From contig LZRV01000030.1 of NCBI GenBank assembly GCA_002159065.1, positions 1 through 38,435 of the forward strand: a DNA stretch of 38,435 bases, in the 5' to 3' direction. Both the position numbers and the translations under genes were made by a program. The notes below the pieces were generated by a model that saw only the letters and a list, made by a program, of their open reading frames with translations, did not search any database and was not told the DNA's origin. Shown here in pieces: positions 18,333 to 26,194 of this stretch; position 1 is the stretch's first letter, and every line of letters begins with the position of its first letter. The DNA comes from Paenibacillaceae bacterium ZCTH02-B3 (GTDB lineage: Bacteria; Bacillota; Bacilli; Paenibacillales; Paenibacillaceae).

Positions 18333-19385
18333 CTAACCGATGACGTCCCGAATGACTCTCAGCAGGTTGCCTCCCATGATTTTTTTGACCGCTTCTTCGT
18401 CGTAGCCCCTGGTGAACAGTTCCCGGGTGATCACGTGCATTTTTTCAAGATTTTCCAGTCCCTTGAGCTCCATGTCGGAATATTCAATCTTTGAGCGTTC
18501 ATAAAAATGGACGGCATCCTGGGGAGAGTGCACGATGATGTTCAGGCCGATGCCGACCGCTTCGATCCCCGCCAGGTTCACGCAATAATCGATATGCCTC
18601 ATGAACGCCTCGAGGGAAGGCTTGTCGCTGACATGCGCCGGGTAGCAGGTGATGCCGATGACACCCCCGCGCTCGGCCAGGGTTCTGATCTGTTCGTCCG
18701 TCAGATTCCGGCGATGGGGATAGCAGCCGCTGGCGTTGGAGTGGGACGCGATCACCGGATTTTTTGTCACGTCAAAGACATCCTTGATGGTTTGCGGAGA
18801 TGACTGGGTGATGTCGATCAACATCCCCAGGGAGTCCATTTCTTCAATCAGGTTTTTTCCGAATTCTGACAGACCCCCGTTGCGCGACTCCCCAACGCCA
18901 TCCGCGGCGGGGTTGGCCTTGAACCAGGTCAGGATGACGGAGCGGAGTCCCAGGCGGTAAAAGTTTCGCAGCAACGACAGGTCTTCCTGGATCGGCCCCG
19001 CGCCTTCGATGGTGAACATGAAGGCCACTTTGCCGTCCTTCTTGGCCTGGAGAATTTCGTCCGCGGTGAGGCACAAGACCCCGCCGCTGTTCTCGTTAAT
19101 GATTTCGTCATAGGCATGGTCGATGGAGCGGAACGTGCCCAGGGTGAGATCCCGGTCCTGGGTGAACATGATGTCGTCTCCGCCGACGGTGTAAAACTCG
19201 AAATCCACGGCGCCTTCCTTCATGCGGGGAACATGGACGTCCCGGATGAGGCCCTTCACGCCGTGCCGCTCCCGCGCCTTGGCCACTTCGATGGCGTAGT
19301 CTCCGTGCATGTTAGCGACAAAAATGGACCGGTGAAATGCCATGACTTCTTCCGGCGACATCGTCTTTCTCATTTGCGACCCCAT
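18333..19385 (-). CDS. M19 (membrane/renal dipeptidase) family protein with altered active site
   Basis: A 350-residue TIM-barrel metallohydrolase of peptidase family M19, which includes renal dipeptidase and bacterial L/D-dipeptidases. Metal-site motifs are recognisable: HGD in VANMHGDYAI, the bridging Glu in FTIEGAGPI, His in ASHSNASG and HRRNLTDEQ. The usual GxDFDG motif carrying a conserved Asp near the C-terminal end of the barrel reads GIGLNIIVHS here, so that Asp appears replaced. No signal peptide or lipobox is present, so it is cytoplasmic. AAAGGAGA lies 7 nt before ATG 19385. It is the first structural gene after the LacI regulator. It may be a dipeptidase with changed chemistry, or may act on another amide. 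Confidence 0.85.
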   Translation of the reverse strand: MGSQMRKTMSPEEVMAFHRSIFVANMHGDYAIEVAKARERHGVKGLIRDVHVPRMKEGAVDFEFYTVGGDDIMFTQDRDLTLGTFRSIDHAYDEIINENSGGVLCLTADEILQAKKDGKVAFMFTIEGAGPIQEDLSLLRNFYRLGLRSVILTWFKANPAADGVGESRNGGLSEFGKNLIEEMDSLGMLIDITQSSPQTIKDVFDVTKNPVIASHSNASGCYPHRRNLTDEQIRTLAERGGVIGITCYPAHVSDKPSLEAFMRHIDYCVNLAGIEAVGIGLNIIVHSPQDAVHFYERSKIEYSDMELKGLENLEKMHVITRELFTRGYDEEAVKKIMGGNLLRVIRDVIG

Positions 19386-19443
19386 GACACGTCTCCTTTT
19401 GAAGTGAAATTGTGGCGGTTGGCCTGAGATTCGCCCTTCCCGT

Positions 19444-20475
19444 TCAGCTTCTTCCGCCGGCGCCGCAGGAATCTCGCACGACCAGCCGGGTGGAGAATAC
19501 CAGACGATAGGTGTCGATGTCCTCCTTGGCCACGCCGTTTCGGCGCTGCTGGATAAGTTCCATCAACCGGCGTGCGCCGTGGTTCCCCAGCTTCCGCTGG
19601 AAAACATCTATCGTGGTCAGGGAAGGGGATATATATTTGCCGGTGGGGCTGTTGCCGAAACCGACGACCGCCATTTCTTCCGGAACGGACAGCCCGTGAT
19701 CCTGAAGGCCTTTGATGACTCCGATGGCGATCGGGTCGTCCGCCGCGAAGAGGGCTGTCGGGCGATTTTTTAGCGAAATCAGTTGTTTGGCCAGCTCGTA
19801 TCCGCTTTCAACTTTGAACTCGCTGCTCGTGATCCAGGCGTCCCGGATGTCCAGCCCAAAATCGGAAAGGGCTTGCTTGAAGCCTTCCATTTTGCTGTGG
19901 CTCGACCGGGTGGCGGCCGGGCCGTTGATGAAACCGATATTGCGATGTCCCAGCTTTAGCAGATGCGTCACGGCCTGGTACGCGCCCGCCTGGTTGTCGG
20001 CCACGACGGAATGGAGGGGAACTTTCGTCGTAAAGGTGCCAATTGTCAAGACGGGATAATCGCACTGGGCCAATTCCACGATGAACTCTTCCGGAAACTG
20101 CCCGCCGATGAGCAGCAAGCCTTCCAGATTCTGGTTCAACAGTTCGGGCAACACGGAAACGTTCTGGAAGCTCTCAATCAGCAAGGAAAACCCTTCCTGC
20201 CGGATCTGTTCCTCCACCCCGACCAACACCTCTGAAATGTAGTAGTTGGGATCGGCGACGGTGCTGTGCCAGGGAAAAAGAACTCCTATTTTTTTACTAA
20301 AATTTTTATCTCTTTTTTGCAAATGATTTTCGATGGGATAGCCAAGCTCCTTCGCCAGAGATAAAATTTTTTCCCTGGTTTCGGGAGACACGCCTCCCTT
20401 GTTGTTCAAGGCGTTGGATACCGTACTAATGGAGACTCCCAATTGTTTGGCGAGCATTCCAATGGTAATCTTCAT
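19444..20475 (-). CDS. LacI-family regulator of the peptide/hydroxy-acid operon
   Basis: A 343-residue LacI/GalR regulator: helix-turn-helix MKITIGMLAKQLGVSISTVS, hinge helix, and a periplasmic-binding-like effector domain (IGVLFPWHSTVADPNYYI, RPTALFAADDPIAIGVIKGL, TTIDVFQRKLGNHGARRLMEL). ATG 20475 is chosen because GAGGAGAG lies just upstream; an in-frame ATG at 20499 would sit before that site. It is the first gene of the minus-strand unit, 58 bp upstream of the M19 gene, so it most likely senses the imported substrate or a metabolite and controls the whole operon. Its coding sequence contains one arm of a perfect 20-bp inverted repeat (20290-20309) whose partner lies upstream of the gene. 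Confidence 0.9.
   Translation of the reverse strand: MKITIGMLAKQLGVSISTVSNALNNKGGVSPETREKILSLAKELGYPIENHLQKRDKNFSKKIGVLFPWHSTVADPNYYISEVLVGVEEQIRQEGFSLLIESFQNVSVLPELLNQNLEGLLLIGGQFPEEFIVELAQCDYPVLTIGTFTTKVPLHSVVADNQAGAYQAVTHLLKLGHRNIGFINGPAATRSSHSKMEGFKQALSDFGLDIRDAWITSSEFKVESGYELAKQLISLKNRPTALFAADDPIAIGVIKGLQDHGLSVPEEMAVVGFGNSPTGKYISPSLTTIDVFQRKLGNHGARRLMELIQQRRNGVAKEDIDTYRLVFSTRLVVRDSCGAGGRS
20290..20309. repeat. Left arm of a perfect 20-bp inverted repeat (within lacI)
   Basis: An AT-only-but-one-pair 20-mer (TTTTTTACTAAAATTTTTAT) lies in the LacI coding region, just after the DNA-binding domain. Its exact reverse complement occurs at 20595-20614. Such AT-rich 20-mers should not match by chance twice in a high-GC region. 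Confidence 0.8.
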
Positions 20476-20736
20476 ACTTCTCTCCTCTTCGTCGTTCAAC
20501 TAAAAAGTATCGAAAAACAAGAAAAAAATCAAGGTTTTTTATTTCCGATTTTATATTGATTTTTCCTTTTCATTTTCTTCGTCACTCTCCACAAATAAAA
20601 ATTTTAGTAAAAAATTCAGGTTGAAGAAAAAAACCAGGTTGCGACCATCCGTAACGACGCTGCGGGAAACCAACGGCGATTGGATACATTCCAGCACGCC
20701 GCCGCTTGCGAAATGGAAACTTCCCACCCCCCGGCC
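20476..20736. other. AT-rich control region upstream of lacI
   Basis: An intergenic stretch between the ABC exporter 3' end and lacI, both on the minus strand. It is strongly AT-rich and holds a candidate promoter (minus strand TTGATT ... GATACT, about 20506-20532, short spacer) and the second 20-bp repeat arm at 20595-20614. No gene seen. Confidence 0.45.
20595..20614. repeat. Right arm of the 20-bp inverted repeat (upstream of lacI)
   Basis: The exact reverse complement of 20290-20309, 120 bp before the lacI start. The two arms could be auto-regulatory operators allowing looping (305 bp centre to centre), but neither is itself palindromic, so this differs from a classical LacI site. Confidence 0.75.
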
Positions 20737-22455
20737 TCAGCCGAACTGCAGCGCGTGCATTTTGGCGAACAGGCCGTTCTCCCGGGCCAAGAGTTCGTCG
20801 TGCGTGCCCTCCTCCGCGATGCCGTCTTCCGTGACCACCAGAATCCGGTCCGCGTTCCGGATCGTCCCCAGCCGGTGGGCGATCACGATGGTGGTGCGCC
20901 CCTTCGAGAGCTCCTCCAGCGCCTGCTGGATCGCCCGCTCGTTTTCGCTGTCCAGCGCGGAGGTCGCTTCGTCCAGGATGAGGATCGGCGGATTTTTCAA
21001 AAACATCCGGGCGATCGCCAGCCGCTGCCGCTGGCCTCCCGACAGCTTCAGCCCCCGTTCCCCGATCTCCGTCTCGTAACCGTCCGGCAAAGACGCAATA
21101 AATTCCGCCAGATTCGCCCTCCGCGCCGCCTCCTCGATTTCCTCCGGCGTCGCGTCCAGCTTGCCGTAGGCGATGTTTTCCCGGATGGTGCCCGAAAAAA
21201 GGAACGTATCCTGCTGCACGACGCCGATCTGGGCGCGCAGGGACGCCTTGGTCATGTCGCGGATGTCGATGCCGTCGATGGTAATCGATCCCTCGTCCAC
21301 ATCGTAGAAGCGGGGGATCAGGGAGCAGATCGTCGTTTTCCCCGCGCCGGACGGCCCGACCAGCGCCACCGTGGTTCCCGCCTTGACGCGGAACGACAGG
21401 TTTTTCAGGATTTTGCGGTCTTTTTCGTATCCAAACGTCACATTGCGAAAGCAGATGTCCCCCTTCAGGGGAGGCGCCTCGATCGCTCCGGGACGGTCCT
21501 GCACGTCGGGCTCGGTGTTGAGCAGTTCCACGAACCGTTTGAAGCCCGCCATGCCTTTCGGATAGATTTCCAGGATGGCGCTGATTTTCTCGATCGGCCG
21601 GAACAGAATGTTCAAATACAGAAGAAACGCCACCAGATCGCCGTAGGACAGCGACCCGGAGTAGCTCAGCCAGGCGCCGTAGACCAGGATGGCGATGGTC
21701 ATCACCCGGGTGGCGATGTACATGCTGGACATGTTCCAGCCCATCACCTTGTAGGCGGTAAGTTTGGCTTGGCGGAAAAACTGGTTGTCTTTTTCAAAAC
21801 GCTTGATTTCGTACGCTTCGTTGGTGAACGCCTGCACCACCCGCGCCCCCGCCACGGCGTCCTCGATCCGCGCGTTCACGTCCCCGATGTGGCCGTACAT
21901 CCTTTTCCACGCGTCGTTCATCCTGCGGTTGCAGTACGAAATGAGCCACACGAGGAACGGCACGACGACGATGGCCACCAAAGCCAGCGGCACGTTGATG
22001 GTGAGCATCACCCAGAACGCGCCAGCAAAGGTCATGACGGCGATGAACAGATCCTCCGGCCCGTGGTGGGCCAGCTCGCCGATGTCGAACAGGTCGTTGG
22101 TGATGCGGCTCATGATGTTTCCGGTCTTGTGGTTGTCGAAAAAGCGGAAAGACTGCCGCTGTACGTGGGTGAACAGCTCGCGGCGCATGTCCGTTTCGAT
22201 GTTGATGCCCAGCTTGTGCCCCCAATAGTTCACCACGAACTGCATGGCGCTGCTCAGCACGTATAACGCCAGCAGCCCGGCGCTGACCGCCACGACGGCG
22301 CTCCAGTTCCGCTGCGGCAACAGTTCGTCGATGAACCACGCCACGGCCAGCGGAAAACCCAGTTCGAGAATCCCCACGAGGACGGCGCAGGCAAAATCGA
22401 TGAAAAACAGCTTTCGATAAGGCCGGTAGTAACGGAAAAAACGCCGGATCAACAT
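20737..22455 (-). CDS. Multidrug/lipid-type ABC exporter (BmrA/LmrA/MsbA-like half transporter)
   Basis: A 572-residue half-size exporter: six transmembrane helices in residues 1-310 (ABC_membrane), then the nucleotide-binding domain with Walker A GPSGAGKTT, Q-loop VVQQDTFLFSGTIRENI, signature LSGGQRQR, Walker B ILILDEATSALD and H-loop IAHRLGTI. It functions as a homodimer or with a partner; none is adjacent, so a homodimer is likely. Substrates of this family are drugs, lipids or peptides and cannot be predicted. GGGGAG lies 7 nt before ATG 22455. It is transcribed divergently from the truncated DUF1700-like/DUF4097 pair. Confidence 0.93.
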   Translation of the reverse strand: MLIRRFFRYYRPYRKLFFIDFACAVLVGILELGFPLAVAWFIDELLPQRNWSAVVAVSAGLLALYVLSSAMQFVVNYWGHKLGINIETDMRRELFTHVQRQSFRFFDNHKTGNIMSRITNDLFDIGELAHHGPEDLFIAVMTFAGAFWVMLTINVPLALVAIVVVPFLVWLISYCNRRMNDAWKRMYGHIGDVNARIEDAVAGARVVQAFTNEAYEIKRFEKDNQFFRQAKLTAYKVMGWNMSSMYIATRVMTIAILVYGAWLSYSGSLSYGDLVAFLLYLNILFRPIEKISAILEIYPKGMAGFKRFVELLNTEPDVQDRPGAIEAPPLKGDICFRNVTFGYEKDRKILKNLSFRVKAGTTVALVGPSGAGKTTICSLIPRFYDVDEGSITIDGIDIRDMTKASLRAQIGVVQQDTFLFSGTIRENIAYGKLDATPEEIEEAARRANLAEFIASLPDGYETEIGERGLKLSGGQRQRLAIARMFLKNPPILILDEATSALDSENERAIQQALEELSKGRTTIVIAHRLGTIRNADRILVVTEDGIAEEGTHDELLARENGLFAKMHALQFG

Positions 22456-22588
22456 GCCGTACTCCCCTTCTGTCCACGGAAACGAACATGTTGCGCCACG
22501 GATCCCGAAGGATTCGTGGCGGGCTCAACATCGTACCATTCATATCCGGCCGTGTCAAGGCGGGTCAGAGCGGCGCCCCGGCGGCGCG

Positions 22589-22894
22589 GTGTTCGCCGGG
22601 GTCGGACTCGGCGTGATTCAAGTGCTGGCGCTGCTCGTTCCCTTTTTGTGCGGGCTGCTGGTGCTGGCGGGACTGTTCGCGGCGTCGGTGTATCTGATGG
22701 CGTCGCCGGTGCTGTTGCTCATCCAGGACGGGTGGACGGCCAAATTCTTCCGGATGCTGCCGCTTCTGGCCGGACTGGTCGGCGTCGGGCTGATCCTGTG
22801 GGTGGCGGCGGTGAAGGGAACCTTGCTGCTTCGAAAATGGATGCTGGCGATTCTGCAAAGGAACGTCGAATCGATAAGGAGGAAACTGGCATGA
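22589..22894 (+). pseudogene. DUF1700-like membrane protein, N-terminally truncated
   Basis: About 100 residues beginning VFAGVGLGVIQVLALLVPFL, with two to three transmembrane segments and a basic C-terminus (ESIRRKLA). This matches the C-terminal membrane half of DUF1700/HAAS-type proteins that usually sit between a PadR regulator and a DUF4097 protein. The N-terminal helical domain of about 80 residues is absent, the upstream sequence is non-coding and no ribosome site precedes the GTG at 22589, so the gene looks like a remnant. Its stop overlaps the next start by 4 bp (ATGA at 22891), preserving the ancestral coupling. Confidence 0.6.
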
Positions 22895-23718
22895 GGCTGC
22901 CGCAAGGGTTGCTCCCCCGAAGCCGTAGCGGCTGGACGGTCGCGGTCGGACTCGCGCTGATCGCGGTCTCCGCCGCCGGACTTTCGATCCAATACGCGCT
23001 GGGCGCGTCTCCTTTCAACACCGTGGCCATCGACGAAGAACAATCGGCGGCGGCCGACGGCGTCACCCGGATCGAGGTGTTCTCCAACATCGGCGATGTC
23101 CGCGTCGTGACCGGAGGAGACGCGATCCGGGCGAAAATGACGGGCAAGGCCGAATGGTCGCGCCGGGACGAATTCCGGCTCACGGTCTCCGAACGGGACG
23201 GCCGGGTCATCATCAAGGCTTCCCGGGAACGCAAACGCCGGCTGGTTACCGTCGATCCCGGCCACTACAAGCTTCTGGTGGAAATCCCGGATCGCCCGTA
23301 CGAACGGGTGGAGATTGCCACGGTGGCGGCGGATGTCGAAGTGGCGGACGTCAGGGCGGCGCAGCTGATGATCCGCGCCGAACACGGCGACATCGAGACG
23401 TCCCGGCTCGCCGGAAGCATCACGGCCCGGACCGTGACGGGCGATATCCGGCTGGGCGTCCGGAACATCACGGAAGACATTGAGGCCGAGACGGTGATGG
23501 GCGACATCCTGCTCATCCCGGACGAAACGCCGGCGGCGCTCGCCCTCGACCTGAAAACGCTGATGGGCGACGAAAAGGTGCGGCTCCCCGGCACGGCGCT
23601 CGGCGCGCGCGGCGAAGGAACGCCGACGGTGAAGCTCACCGCGGAGATTGGCGATCTCGCCGTTCTGGCGGCTAATGCCCCGGCTCCCGCCAACGCCTCC
23701 GGACCGGACGGCGACTGA
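22891..23718 (+). CDS. DUF4097-family envelope protein
   Basis: A 275-residue protein with an N-terminal membrane anchor (about residues 14-34) and a right-handed beta-helix-like DUF4097 (adhesin-type) domain. The domain is marked by repeating GDI/GDV turns: NIGDVRVVTG, EHGDIETSRL, VTGDIRLGV, VMGDILLIP and IGDLAVLA. Such proteins are exported, membrane-tethered and often belong to PadR/DUF1700 stress or envelope operons; the molecular role is unknown. AAGGAGG lies 9 nt before ATG 22891. A strong hairpin terminator overlaps the stop codon. Confidence 0.85.
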   Translation: MRLPQGLLPRSRSGWTVAVGLALIAVSAAGLSIQYALGASPFNTVAIDEEQSAAADGVTRIEVFSNIGDVRVVTGGDAIRAKMTGKAEWSRRDEFRLTVSERDGRVIIKASRERKRRLVTVDPGHYKLLVEIPDRPYERVEIATVAADVEVADVRAAQLMIRAEHGDIETSRLAGSITARTVTGDIRLGVRNITEDIEAETVMGDILLIPDETPAALALDLKTLMGDEKVRLPGTALGARGEGTPTVKLTAEIGDLAVLAANAPAPANASGPDGD

Positions 23719-23738
23719 GGTGGTCTCAGTCGCCTTTT
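23710..23738 (+). terminator. Terminator overlapping the DUF4097 stop codon
   Basis: GGCGACTGAG / CTCAGTCGCC, a 10-bp stem with a 5-nt loop followed by TTTT. The TGA stop lies inside the left arm. Confidence 0.8.
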
Positions 23739-23758
23739 GCCCGCATGATTTTGCCCGC

Positions 23759-23968
23759 TTATCCTTCCCAGCGTCCGCCGCCCCGGGAAGACTGCAGATT
23801 GTCGTTCAGCCGCCGCAGTTCCTGATGGATCCCTTCAAGATGGTCGGCCACCCGGGACCTGCTGATCGCTTCCCTGATGACCAGATAGAAGATAAACAGG
23901 ACAAGGGCCGTCAATCCGACGTAAAGGACAATCAGAAAGAAAAACGAAAAAATCGCCGCGCCGGCCAT
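23759..23968 (-). CDS. Small single-pass membrane protein
   Basis: 69 residues: a long hydrophobic segment at about 4-32 (AAIFSFFFLIVLYVGLTALV onward), then a charged amphipathic helix (ADHLEGIHQELRRLNDNLQS) and a Gly/Arg tail. AAAGAGGTG precedes ATG 23968. The layout, with a membrane anchor plus a short cytoplasmic coiled coil, is common in small Bacillales proteins without assigned function. It is transcribed towards the DUF4097 terminator. I do not recognise a named family. Confidence 0.7.
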   Translation of the reverse strand: MAGAAIFSFFFLIVLYVGLTALVLFIFYLVIREAISRSRVADHLEGIHQELRRLNDNLQSSRGGGRWEG

Positions 23969-24074
23969 TTCCGCACCTCTTTCTTTTTTTGATTCCGGGG
24001 TTTGCTCCTTATACAGTAATACGGCTTAAAGTCCTTTTCGTTGCCCGCTATTTCCAATCGACACCCGGCGGGTG

Positions 24075-24080
24075 TATAAT
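24075..24080 (+). promoter_or_regulatory. -10 element of the MATE gene
   Basis: A perfect TATAAT, 60 bp before the MATE start, with TG directly in front. The -35 region at 17 bp distance (TTCCAA) is poor, so the promoter may depend on the TG or an activator. Confidence 0.5.
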
Positions 24081-24140
24081 AGCGGGAGCAAGTCCGGCGC
24101 ACGCGCCGGCGGAGCAGGAGCAAAGGAGACCTTCACCGCC

Positions 24141-25547
24141 ATGTCGACTCCGAAGTCCGGAGAAGCCCGGCCCATCCTCACGGAAGGGCCGATCGCCAAG
24201 ACGCTGTTTTTCTTCTCGATTCCGATTTTGCTGGGCAACGTGCTCCAGACGCTGAACGGTTCCATCAACGCGATCTGGGTCGGCAAACTGCTCGGCGAAA
24301 CCGCCCTGGCCGCGACGTCCAACGCCAACCTCCTCATGTTTTTTCTGATCAGCCTCATCTTCGGCATATCCATGGCCGCGGTGATCCTGATCGGACAAAA
24401 CCTGGGGGCCCGGCGCGTTGCCGAAGCCAAGGAGGTCGTCGGCACCAGCGTAAGCTTTTTTACGATCCTGTCCGTCATCACCGGGGCGCTCGGCATTCTC
24501 TTTTCCCCGGTCATCCTCGACTGGCTCAACACGCCGCCGGACGCCATGGCGATGGCCGACATTTACACGCGGATCATGTTCGCGGGCGTGCCGTTCATGT
24601 TCGGCTTCCAGCTTTTCATGGCCGTGCTGCGGGGCGCCGGCGACTCGAGAACGCCGTTTTATTTTCTGCTGCTTTCCTGCGTGCTCGATGTCGGGCTCAA
24701 CCCGCTGCTGATTCTGGGGCTCGGCCCGTTCCCGAAAATGGGCATCGCCGGCTCGGCAACGGCCACGCTCATCGCCCAGGCCGTCAGTTTCGCGCTGCTC
24801 ATCGCGTACGTGTACGCCCGGCGCTATTTCCTGCGGCTGACGCGCGGCGAGTTTCACCTGCTCCGCATGAAATGGCCAATCGTCCGGATCATGATCCGGA
24901 AAGGATTGCCGATGGGACTCAACATGGTGATCGTCTCACTGAGCAACCTGCTTCTCCTTCATCTCGTCAACGCCTATGGTTCCGAAGCGACCGCGGCCTT
25001 CGGCGTATCCGGCCAGATCATGAGCTACATCCAGATGCCCGCCCTGGCCATCGGCGGCGCGGTCACGTCGATGGCGGCGCAAAACATCGGCGCGGGCCTG
25101 TGGAGCCGCGTCTCCCGCGTCACCTGGACCGGCGTGGGCTTCAACGTGCTGCTGACCGGCGCGCTTGTCATCATCCTCTACCTTTTGAACCGCGAGGCGG
25201 TCTCCCTGTTCCTTCCAGAGGACGGCGCCGCCATCGCCCTTGCCATGCATATCAATGATTTGACGCTGTGGTCATTCATCCTGTTCGGCATCTTCAACGT
25301 CGTCGCCGGCGTCGTCCGCGCGGCGGGCGCCGTCATGGTGCCGCTCGCGGTGACCTTTGTCGCCCTGATGATCGTCCGCATCCCGCTCGCCGCCGTGCTG
25401 AGCGATCTGTACGGCTTCGACGCGATGTGGTGGAGCTTCCCGATCAGCTTCGCCGCGGCCGCCGTGCTGAATCTGCTCTATTACTGGTACGGGGGATGGC
25501 GCAAAACGGAACTCATTCGGGCCATGGGCGAATCGGGGGCAAATTAA
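24141..25547 (+). CDS. MATE-family multidrug/cation antiporter
   Basis: A 468-residue polytopic membrane protein with twelve predicted helices in two homologous halves. The N-terminal half has FSIPILLGNVLQTLNGSINAIWVGKL and IGQNLGARR; the repeat in the second half is RKGLPMGLNMVIVSLSNLLL and AAQNIGAG. This is the DinF/NorM-type MATE signature: proton- or sodium-driven export of organic cations or drugs. AAAGGAGA lies 12 nt before ATG 24141; longer readings upstream overlap the promoter. It stands alone, ending in a hairpin shared with the convergent gene. The family is secure, the substrate unknown. Confidence 0.93.
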   Translation: MSTPKSGEARPILTEGPIAKTLFFFSIPILLGNVLQTLNGSINAIWVGKLLGETALAATSNANLLMFFLISLIFGISMAAVILIGQNLGARRVAEAKEVVGTSVSFFTILSVITGALGILFSPVILDWLNTPPDAMAMADIYTRIMFAGVPFMFGFQLFMAVLRGAGDSRTPFYFLLLSCVLDVGLNPLLILGLGPFPKMGIAGSATATLIAQAVSFALLIAYVYARRYFLRLTRGEFHLLRMKWPIVRIMIRKGLPMGLNMVIVSLSNLLLLHLVNAYGSEATAAFGVSGQIMSYIQMPALAIGGAVTSMAAQNIGAGLWSRVSRVTWTGVGFNVLLTGALVIILYLLNREAVSLFLPEDGAAIALAMHINDLTLWSFILFGIFNVVAGVVRAAGAVMVPLAVTFVALMIVRIPLAAVLSDLYGFDAMWWSFPISFAAAAVLNLLYYWYGGWRKTELIRAMGESGAN

Positions 25548-25566
25548 AAAAGGCCCCTTTCGGGCC
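25546..25566 (-). terminator. Terminator between the MATE gene and the SRPBCC remnant
   Basis: On the minus strand GGCCC-GAAAG-GGGCC followed by six T. It would end transcription from the SRPBCC remnant and may also act weakly on the MATE transcript. Confidence 0.6.
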
Positions 25567-25602
25567 CGATCCGCTTGCGCCTGAGCCGGTGAAACGCGCG
25601 TT

Positions 25603-25904
25603 CTACCGGACTGCCTGCGTTGTCAAAAACTCCTCCATATTCTTCAGTTCCCGCTTGTAGATTGACCGGATCGTCGAAGACACGGCGAAGCGTTCCACCC
25701 ATCCGGCCAACCCGGGCGGGAGCCCATCACGTTCATCGTCAGGCGGAAAACCGTCCCTTCCCCTTTGCCGCCTTCCAGCACCTCCAGCTTTTCAAATTCT
25801 TTGGGCAAAATGCGGCGGTGTTCGTCCATGTCGACGATCAGGTTGTAAACCCGATCCGCCGCCACGGGGAACCGGTGTTCCACCGCCACCTCATAGAAGC
25901 TCAC
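25603..25904 (-). pseudogene. SRPBCC (polyketide cyclase-like) protein, internally deleted and frameshifted
   Basis: GTG 25904, behind GGGGAGGGG, opens SFYEVAVEHRFPVAADRVYN, the first strand and helix of the SRPBCC (START-like) fold, and continues to FRLTMNVMGS. A different frame then gives LAGWVERFAVSSTIRSIYKR and EEFLTTQAVR, matching the C-terminal helix of the same family. One G is missing at the junction, and about 45 residues of central beta-sheet are absent, so the ligand cavity cannot form. Loss of that block is unlikely to be a sequencing artefact; I call it a pseudogene. Family members bind or modify small hydrophobic ligands. Confidence 0.65.
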
Positions 25905-26194
25905 TTGGCTTCCCCTCCCCAAGTGGTGCCTTTCGCACCCGTGATATAGGTTTCGATCGACGACCAAATCGCGGACGCCAGATCATACCGCTGGTAATCA
26001 CCCTATGACCATCACATCTTATGCCGACAGGTTGGGATAGAAATGGAAGGGTTTCGCGGTGTTGACGGCGGTTTCGCTGCTTCTGCCACTATCGACGATT
26101 GGGGGGGATGACTGGGCCTTCCTTTTCCGCTGAAACACAAAAAGGTCCTGGGCTATTCCGTGGGCTATGCCGAACGGATAGCCGGACGACTGGT
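25905..26194. other. Intergenic region with unassigned coding-like fragment
   Basis: The minus strand contains a short open stretch ending at 26019 whose tail (TAKPFHFYPNLSA) reads like a protein C-terminus, perhaps from a transposase or other lost gene. I cannot assign it. There is no ribosome site or complete domain. Confidence 0.3.

Noticed and set aside
20680..22266. A 528-codon plus-strand frame opposite the ABC exporter
   Set aside because: Antisense shadow with repetitive His/Arg/Asp composition and no initiation signal.
25968..26194. Transposase C-terminus on the minus strand
   Set aside because: The tail text is suggestive, but I cannot match it to a named transposase family, so it is left unassigned.
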